Notes under the pieces: model-generated
The model's input: only the letters and a program-made list of their open reading frames with translations
The model's database searches: none
Told to the model about the DNA's origin: nothing
Shown here: positions 31,704 to 36,331 of the stretch, in pieces
How positions within the stretch are numbered: the stretch's first letter is position 1
Layout: every line of letters begins with the position of its first letter
Position numbers and translations under genes: made by a program
DNA from: CAG-488 sp963625295
GTDB lineage: Bacteria; Bacillota; Clostridia; Oscillospirales; Acutalibacteraceae
Reading direction: 5' to 3'
DNA: 36,331 nucleotides
Assembly: GCA_963625295.1 (NCBI GenBank)
Contig: CAVFTC010000011.1
Coordinates: 1 to 36,331 of the forward strand

Positions 31704-33003
31704 ATTTATTTCATTGCTTATGAGCATGGCGTTTATTTTCGTGTTGTTCATGTCGTATGCTCCCAAGGCGCAGGCGAAAACGCTCAGCGATTTGAGAGAC
31801 GAATATTCGGACATCGAGGATAAGGTTTCCGAGAGTGAGCAGAAGGTCAAGGAGCTTGAAAGCCAGCAGGCGGATCAGTCGAAGATAGTTTCTGCGCTCA
31901 ATATCCAGCTTCAAAAGCTCAATCAGGAGCGTGAAAATATCACGGCTCAGAAGGATCTTATCACCGATGACATCGACGCAACCGAGGCGAAGATATCTTC
32001 CCTCAATGCCGAGATTGCAAAGCTCGACGCAGAGATTGCAGCCAAGGATCAGGAGATAAAGGAAACCGTGGAGCTTTTCTGCGACAGAATGAGAGCCAAT
32101 TATATGGCAGGCGAAACCTCTGTTCTTGAGATTTTCACTTCCTCGTCGGATATGTCAAGCTTTTTGAATCGCCTTGAAATGTTCAAGCGCGTTACGGAGA
32201 GCGATCAGGATCTTGTCAATAAACTCAACAAAGAAATCGCTTCTATCGAAAAGATGCAGGAGGAGCTTGAAACAAAGAAAGCCGCACTGCAAAAGGAAAA
32301 GACCGAGCTTGAAGCAAAGCGCAGCGATTTGCAGTCCACAGAGGACACCTTGACGGCAAATCAGAATGTTATTAAGCAAAAGACCGAAGAGGTTGAAGCG
32401 AAGCTCAGTGCCTTGAACGCTCAGACGAAGGAGCTTAAGGTTTCGATCGACGAATATAATTCCGAGATGTCAAGGCTTGATGAAGAAATCAAGGCAGCCA
32501 TCAGGAAATCCAATCAAAGCTCCGGCGGTTCAAGCAACAGCTCAAGCGGCTCAAATGCCGGCAGCATGGATTCCAATGTCAGCAATTCGGGTTGGGCATG
32601 GCCTCTGCCCTACAGCGGAGTTTATTTAAGCTCATATTACGGCTACCGTTATCATCCGATCGACGGCGACTGGAGATACCACAGCGGAATTGATATTTCA
32701 ATGAGCGGCGCTTACGGCAAGAATATTATTGCTACAAGAGCCGGAACAGTTATACTTTCGTCGCTTGAGAGCGAAAGCGGCACAGGCTACGGCAATTACA
32801 TCATAATTGACCACGGCGATGGATATACCTCGCTCTACGGCCATTGCAGTGAGCTTCTCGTTTCCGAGGGACAGACTGTTTCACGAGGACAGATCATAGC
32901 CAAGGTTGGCAGCACAGGCTGGTCAACCGGACCGCACCTCCATTTTGAGGTAAGATACAACGGCAGCACAGTCGATCCTCTCGACTATGTAACAATGCCG
33001 TAA
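31687..33003 (+). CDS. Secreted M23 (LytM) peptidase with coiled coils, EnvC-like
   Basis: A 438-residue exported protein. The signal peptide (MKKLNKFISLLMSMAFIFVL to AQA, about 1-30) is followed by two long coiled-coil blocks (about 35-120 and 160-270; EKMQEELETKKAALQKEK and similar), a Ser/Gly/Asn linker (about 277-300) and a LytM domain (about 301-438). Zinc ligands are intact in HSGIDI (about 331-336) and HLHFE (about 416-420), unlike catalytically dead EnvC, so it may itself cut cross-links when released by FtsEX. ATG 31687 follows GGAGGTG by 6 nt and overlaps the end of ftsX by 17 nt. An upstream in-frame ATG-like start at 31672 lacks a site. A terminator follows. Confidence 0.94.
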   Translation: MKKLNKFISLLMSMAFIFVLFMSYAPKAQAKTLSDLRDEYSDIEDKVSESEQKVKELESQQADQSKIVSALNIQLQKLNQERENITAQKDLITDDIDATEAKISSLNAEIAKLDAEIAAKDQEIKETVELFCDRMRANYMAGETSVLEIFTSSSDMSSFLNRLEMFKRVTESDQDLVNKLNKEIASIEKMQEELETKKAALQKEKTELEAKRSDLQSTEDTLTANQNVIKQKTEEVEAKLSALNAQTKELKVSIDEYNSEMSRLDEEIKAAIRKSNQSSGGSSNSSSGSNAGSMDSNVSNSGWAWPLPYSGVYLSSYYGYRYHPIDGDWRYHSGIDISMSGAYGKNIIATRAGTVILSSLESESGTGYGNYIIIDHGDGYTSLYGHCSELLVSEGQTVSRGQIIAKVGSTGWSTGPHLHFEVRYNGSTVDPLDYVTMP

Positions 33004-33019
33004 ACAGCATACAGATCGA

Positions 33020-33055
33020 ACCCCGCACTTTGTGTAAAAATGCAATGTGTGGGGT
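33020..33055 (+). terminator. Terminator hairpin after the M23 peptidase gene
   Basis: ACCCCGCAC (33020-33028) and GTGTGGGGT (33047-33055) form a 9-bp stem with one G-T pair, followed by AATTATTTT. It ends the ftsEX operon. Confidence 0.75.
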
Positions 33056-33105
33056 AATTATTTTGCGAGATATAATTGACTTTAAAAATCTGTTTTGGAA
33101 AAGCA

Positions 33106-33134
33106 TTGAACAAAGAACGAGGATATGATATAAT
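33106..33134 (+). promoter_or_regulatory. Extended -10 promoter for the beta-helix/dockerin gene
   Basis: TTGAAC (33106-33111), 17-nt spacer, TGATATAAT with TATAAT at 33129-33134. The gene therefore has its own strong promoter, with the start codon about 20 nt later and GGTGAT as ribosome binding site. Confidence 0.82.
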
Positions 33135-33153
33135 AAACTTGTGGTGATATGTT

Positions 33154-34575
33154 ATGAAGAAGTTTTTTACAATTTTTCTTTCGCTTTGCTTGTTTGCGCT
33201 GCCGCTTTCTTTTTCGGTAAAGGCGACGGACGGCAGAACGGTGCTTTATCTTGATTACGGCGATGTGAAGCTCGGCGACGGAACGGTTTCCGGCTATGAT
33301 TCACAGGGAAAGCTCGTGACCGAGACAAATCCCTGCGGCTATACCGTGACGCAAAAGGACTCGTCGAAGGCTCTCAATCGAAGCGTTTCGATTGCGTCGG
33401 GCGAGCAGGATGTTGAAATTAAAGATATAAATATCTCCCGCTCCGGCGAGAATGATTATGCTGTTTGCATTCTCAAAACCTCAAAGGCAAGGCTGGTACT
33501 GACCGGTGAAAATCATCTTGTCCCGGGAACTTATTGCGCAGGAGTCGAGATCGGCATCAATGCTTCGCTGACAATCGAGGGCGACGGAACGCTTTATACT
33601 CAGAGCGGAGTCGAGGCAGGCATCGGCGGCGGCAGCGGACGGTCGAACGGAACGCTGACAATAAATTCCGGTACGATCTATGCAACCGGCGGCTTGGACG
33701 GCTACGGTACGGGCATCGGAGGCGGCTCGGCAGGAGGCGGCGGAAAGATAACGATCAACGGCGGCAACATTGTGGCTGTCGGCGGCGAATATGCTGCAGG
33801 TATCGGCGGCGGAATGCTTGGCAACGGCGGCACGATAACGATCAACGGCGGCACGGTAACGGCAACGGGAGGAGCAAAGGCTGCGGCTATCGGCGGCGGC
33901 TTCAAGGGCAACGGCGGCACGATAGTTGTTAACGGCGGCAGCATAAAGGCAACCGGTGACACAGATGCCGACGATATCGGCAACGGATATAATTGCCAGA
34001 CTGAGTTCGGCGGTATTCATAACAGCAACGGCGATTCTGTTTCAAAGGTAACAGTTCCGCTGAGCGGCTTTGACCTTGTTTATCAAAACGGAATAGAAAG
34101 CACTCCGATAACAGCCGGACATCCCGACGATGATAATCTTTATTTTTATGCGGACGCAAATCAGAACATTGCAACAGCCTACATGAGCGACGGAACTGTT
34201 CGGTTCATCGGCTATGGCAGCGGCAGCTTTGAGGAGATGAAGCCTTATATCAACGGCGATGAAAGATTTTTCGAATATCTGATAACATCGGACAAGAACA
34301 ATATTTCCGTCGCCGACGGATTTTCAACAGAAAAAGAAAGCAGCCGCCTTATTTACAACGGCAGCTGTGTGGATAAATATGAAATTGCCGTAAGGGGAGA
34401 TGTAAACCTTGACGGAAGCCTTGACGGCATGGATGCGGTCGAAGCGGCATGCGTCGAAAGCGGAATGAATGTTGATACTCTTGCCGCAAAGCTTGCGGAC
34501 GCAAACGGCGACGGAACGGTTGATTCCTACGATATTGTTCTGCTGGAAAGCAGAGGGGCTGCAACGGATAACTAA
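33154..34575 (+). CDS. Secreted Gly-rich beta-helix protein with C-terminal dockerin-like module
   Basis: A 473-residue exported protein. The signal peptide (MKKFFTIFLSLCLFALPLSF to VKA) is followed by a beta-rich region. About four repeats at residues 150-275 follow the pattern GIGGG, a few residues, GG-x-ITINGG-x-V-x-A-x-GG, which predicts a right-handed beta-helix as in clostridial surface and carbohydrate-binding proteins. A second globular region is at about 290-410. The C-terminus (about 415-470) has two calcium-loop segments, DVNLDGSLDGMDAVEA and DANGDGTVDSYDIVLL, the duplicated layout of a type I dockerin. It could dock to a scaffoldin or fold back on itself; no cohesin is in this window. 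No enzyme motif was recognised. It has its own promoter and is convergent with the next gene. Confidence 0.82.
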   Translation: MKKFFTIFLSLCLFALPLSFSVKATDGRTVLYLDYGDVKLGDGTVSGYDSQGKLVTETNPCGYTVTQKDSSKALNRSVSIASGEQDVEIKDINISRSGENDYAVCILKTSKARLVLTGENHLVPGTYCAGVEIGINASLTIEGDGTLYTQSGVEAGIGGGSGRSNGTLTINSGTIYATGGLDGYGTGIGGGSAGGGGKITINGGNIVAVGGEYAAGIGGGMLGNGGTITINGGTVTATGGAKAAAIGGGFKGNGGTIVVNGGSIKATGDTDADDIGNGYNCQTEFGGIHNSNGDSVSKVTVPLSGFDLVYQNGIESTPITAGHPDDDNLYFYADANQNIATAYMSDGTVRFIGYGSGSFEEMKPYINGDERFFEYLITSDKNNISVADGFSTEKESSRLIYNGSCVDKYEIAVRGDVNLDGSLDGMDAVEAACVESGMNVDTLAAKLADANGDGTVDSYDIVLLESRGAATDN

Positions 34576-34576
34576 C

Positions 34577-34600
34577 ACAATAATGCGGTGTTGCATTAAA
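34577..34600. repeat. Possible relic of a family A element end
   Basis: ACACAATAATGCGGTGTTGCATTAA resembles the element's right end (GTGCGGTGTTGCCTTAA) but is degenerate and has no partner arm. It lies between the stop codons of convergent genes and overlaps the last codons of the minus-strand gene. Confidence 0.3.
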
Positions 34601-35365
34601 AATCGTTATCTATCGGATTTTCTTTCATTTCGTTTATCTTTTTCATACCCTCGCGGAAATCTGCGGTTTCACGGCTTTCGGCTGTATCCGACTCCGCTTG
34701 TGAAGAAAGAATATTTTCGACAATCTCGTTTTCCTGCGCATCATCAACGATCATATGCGTTTTCATTTGGTTCACGGCTGCCATTCCGAGCGAAACATCG
34801 GCAGTCTCGCTGTCGAAGCTTCTGCCGTCGAGCATATTCAGCGGATTCAGATCCTTGTCCGGCTTTTCGTGCGGCTCGGAGAGGAAATTATCAATTTTTT
34901 TATCGTTGTTTATGTCGATAGTTTCCTTCGGAGTCAGGTATTCGTTCAATTCGGCAGCATCGTTTTTATCAGATTGAATTTTAATTTTTCTCCTGACAAT
35001 TACCGAGGCGATTATTGCGGCGATAAAAATCAGAGCAAAGAGCGCAATCGAAATTCGACACGAAAGAACAAAATCTTTTGAGATTCCCGCAATGAGAAAA
35101 TTTGCGAGTTCCATGAAAATAAAATAAGAAAATGCAAAAATTTCCGCACCGCCGCAGAGCTTTGTCGGGCGTGACCTTGAGCTGCTTTGAATTCCCTTGA
35201 AATAGAAAAAGAAACGGGAAAACGGCGGCAGGATAATTCTGTTGTCGCCTTGCCTAAGCTCACGGTCATAGGTGAAGCCGAAAATATAGCATATCAAAAA
35301 CACGCCGAAATTGAAAAGCGTAAAAATTATGCAATAGCAAAAAATAAGCAGACTGTAATTTTCCA
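34596..35365 (-). CDS. Hypothetical membrane protein with acidic cytoplasmic tail
   Basis: Not recognised. With the ATG at 35365 the product has 256 residues. Three hydrophobic segments are visible (about 5-30, 75-97, 102-125), followed by a basic stretch (RRKIKI) and a long acidic hydrophilic tail (about 130-256), predicted cytoplasmic. The tail carries a short internal repeat, GMAAVNQMK near residue 193 and GMKKINEMK near residue 240, each followed by an acidic segment. The start was chosen because AAAGGTGG (minus strand, 35371-35378) lies 5 nt upstream, whereas the reading frame extends further up to 35429 without a site. Its promoter is at 35401-35429. It converges on the dockerin protein gene; no neighbour clarifies its role. 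Confidence 0.75.
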
Positions 35366-35400
35366 TTTGAACCACCTTTTTGGGTAACCTATTATAATCA

Positions 35401-35429
35401 ATTATACTACATATTCTGCGAAAATTCAA
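35401..35429 (-). promoter_or_regulatory. Promoter of the minus-strand membrane protein gene
   Basis: On the minus strand TTGAAT (35424-35429), 17-nt spacer, TATAAT (35401-35406). A second TATAAT (35391-35396) lies 10 nt downstream. The start codon is about 36 nt from the first -10. Confidence 0.75.
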
Positions 35430-35493
35430 ACATATGGCGAAGAAATTTACCGGAAGTTTACAAAAAAGCTACAAAACAACAGGAGGAAGAATT

Positions 35494-36069
35494 ATGACGG
35501 AGCTTGAAAAAATGCAAAGAGCAAAAATGTATGTCGATAAGCTTGCAAACGGAATAGATCCGCTCACCGATGCTGAAATAACGGGAGACGGTACGCTTAA
35601 CAATGTTCGCATCAGCAGATGCCTTTTCTATGTTTCGGAGGTGCTCGGCAGAGTTATTGATAACGGCGGCGAGGTCGCACGAAAAGTGCAAGTCCTGAAA
35701 TCGCAACAGCTGCCGTTTGAGATAACGACAGAGCAGCTGGCGTCGGTCGAGATAAGTGAGCAGCCGGTCGGAGTTATGATTATGGCCAAGAGAATCAACG
35801 AGGTCATTGACGAAAATATGAAAAAGGCGGCAGCTGTGCACATCTCAAACTGGCTTGTTGAAAAAGGCTATCTCGCAGAGGAAATTGCGGCAGGTAAGAA
35901 AAGAAAAATTGCAACCGCCAAGGGCGAAGCTCTGGGAATATATACCGTTGACGCGGTTAATCAGCAGGGCGTACCGATAAAGAAGAATATTTACGATGCC
36001 AATGCGCAGAAATTTGTTATTGACAATATCATGCAGATAGAAAAAACGAGTGAGCAGAATCTTGAATGA
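35494..36069 (+). CDS. Conserved hypothetical protein
   Basis: A soluble 191-residue protein without signal peptide or membrane segment. The N-terminus MTELEKMQRAKMYVDKLANG with IDPLTDAEITGDGTLNNVRI and CLFYVSEVLGRVIDNGGEV resembles a clostridial hypothetical family I recall but cannot name. The middle region (about 65-105, with QQLPFEITTEQLASVEISEQ) and basic C-terminal part (about 125-170, KKRKIATAKGEALGIYTVD) might bind nucleic acid, but that is a guess. ATG 35494 is used because AGGAGG is 7 nt upstream; the frame could extend to an ATG at 35434 without a site. A weak upstream promoter is possible (TTTACC at 35446). The gene ends 5 nt before a palindromic repeat. Confidence 0.75.
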   Translation: MTELEKMQRAKMYVDKLANGIDPLTDAEITGDGTLNNVRISRCLFYVSEVLGRVIDNGGEVARKVQVLKSQQLPFEITTEQLASVEISEQPVGVMIMAKRINEVIDENMKKAAAVHISNWLVEKGYLAEEIAAGKKRKIATAKGEALGIYTVDAVNQQGVPIKKNIYDANAQKFVIDNIMQIEKTSEQNLE

Positions 36070-36074
36070 TTGCC

Positions 36075-36331
36075 TTAAGGCAACACCGCACAAATTGAGG
36101 CGCACGCCTTGTTCGGTAACCGCTGATTAAACCATAGCACAATTCTAAGCGGCTATTTTGCCGTCGAAAACGCCAAAAATACTCGTTAATACATAGAGTA
36201 TTGCCTGCGTTTTTTGACGCTTTCGGCGACAAAATTTCTCGCTGACAATTGCACTCTGATTTAATCAACGGTTACCCTTGAATATGTTTCCGTCATGCTG
36301 CACAAAAATTCCTTGACTTGCGTCAGCAAGC
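36075..36331. repeat. Family A palindromic element interrupted by a second element, cut by window end
   Basis: It begins TTAAGGCAACACCGCACAA and runs GGCGCACGCCTTG up to 36114. It resumes at 36277 with TTGAATATGTTTCCGTCATG, and reaches the hairpin apex CTTGCGTCAGCAAGC where the window stops. The uninterrupted order of these blocks is seen in the inverse reading of 11514-11682. The left edge makes the palindrome TTGCCTTAAGGCAA (36070-36083) with the preceding bases. Confidence 0.87.
36115..36276. mobile_element. Family B 162-bp palindromic element nested in a family A element
   Basis: The ends GGTAACCGCTGATTAAA (36115-36131) and TTTAATCAACGGTTACC (36260-36276) are inverted repeats with two mismatches. 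The similarity continues along almost the whole arm (for example CAATTCTAAGCGGCTATTTTG against the inverse of CAAAATTTCTCGCTGACAATTG), with the apex TACTC/GAGTA at 36180-36200. There is no coding capacity. It is a MITE-like hairpin element that inserted into a pre-existing repeat. Confidence 0.82.

Noticed and set aside
33595..33960. CRISPR-like or tandem DNA repeat
   Set aside because: The repeats GGCGGC/ATCAACGGCGG follow codon register and encode the Gly-rich beta-helix repeats. Spacing and sequence vary, and no cas genes are present.
33702..33983. Minus-strand Pro-rich frame opposite the Gly-rich repeats
   Set aside because: Pro-rich sequence is the automatic complement of Gly codon repeats; no start or neighbour supports it.
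1..36331. tRNA, rRNA or other structural RNA genes
   Set aside because: No cloverleaf with a GTTCRA-type T-loop and no rRNA-like sequence was noticed in the intergenic parts. A covariance-model scan was not possible.
1..36331. Window as a circular plasmid or phage
   Set aside because: The gene content is chromosomal housekeeping with no replication, partition or phage genes. The matching ends are explained by a multi-copy repeat.

Overview
The window looks like chromosomal DNA of a gut-type anaerobic Firmicute, probably Oscillospiraceae/Ruminococcus-like. Four things suggest this: a PolC-type replicative polymerase; the Gram-positive gene order pyrH-frr-uppS-cdsA-dxr-rseP-ispG-polC; a secreted protein ending in a dockerin-like module; and glycoside hydrolases typical of carbohydrate-degrading clostridia. 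This placement is inferred from gene content and base composition, not from a marker-gene comparison.

Layout. 167-3537: two cytoplasmic glycoside hydrolases, a divergent GH89-like protein and a GH125 alpha-mannosidase, closed by a strong terminator. 3746-4983: a Nudix hydrolase with a pyrophosphatase-like N-terminal half, and a small-multidrug-export family membrane protein. 5196-17251: a long housekeeping run for UMP kinase, ribosome recycling, undecaprenyl-PP synthesis, CDP-diacylglycerol synthesis, MEP isoprenoid steps (dxr, ispG), site-2 protease RseP, PolC and a HisI-like protein. An A+T-rich glycosyltransferase sits between frr and uppS, and a 480-bp repeat island lies between rseP and ispG. 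17324-18115: a DUF2238/YjdF-like membrane protein with its own strong promoter. 18180-20473 (minus): a D,D-carboxypeptidase followed by a nucleoside hydrolase. 20725-24353: metallophosphatase, deoC, Eis-like acetyltransferase and galM. 24450-28360: response regulator, sensor kinase and HtrA protease. 28786-33003: a CdaR/PucR-like regulator, ftsE, ftsX and an M23 peptidase with coiled coils, which is a divisome hydrolase module. 33154-36069: a secreted beta-helix/dockerin protein, a minus-strand membrane protein and a conserved unknown protein.

The genes mostly serve envelope growth and division: lipid carrier and isoprenoid supply, phospholipid precursor, peptidoglycan trimming, FtsEX-controlled hydrolysis and envelope-stress proteolysis. 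Nucleotide/nucleoside turnover (pyrH, deoC, nucleoside hydrolase, Nudix) and sugar metabolism (GH89-like, GH125, galM) add to this.

The most unusual points are: (1) PolC is about 1267 residues long and lacks the DnaQ-like proofreading exonuclease normally inserted in its PHP domain; (2) a family of palindromic interspersed elements with TTAAGGCAA ends recurs at least seven times, supplies a gene's stop codon and probable terminators, carries a second nested palindromic element, and forms both ends of the window; (3) several enzymes (GH89-like, HisI-like, the pyrophosphatase-like half of the Nudix protein) appear to have lost family-defining acidic residues.
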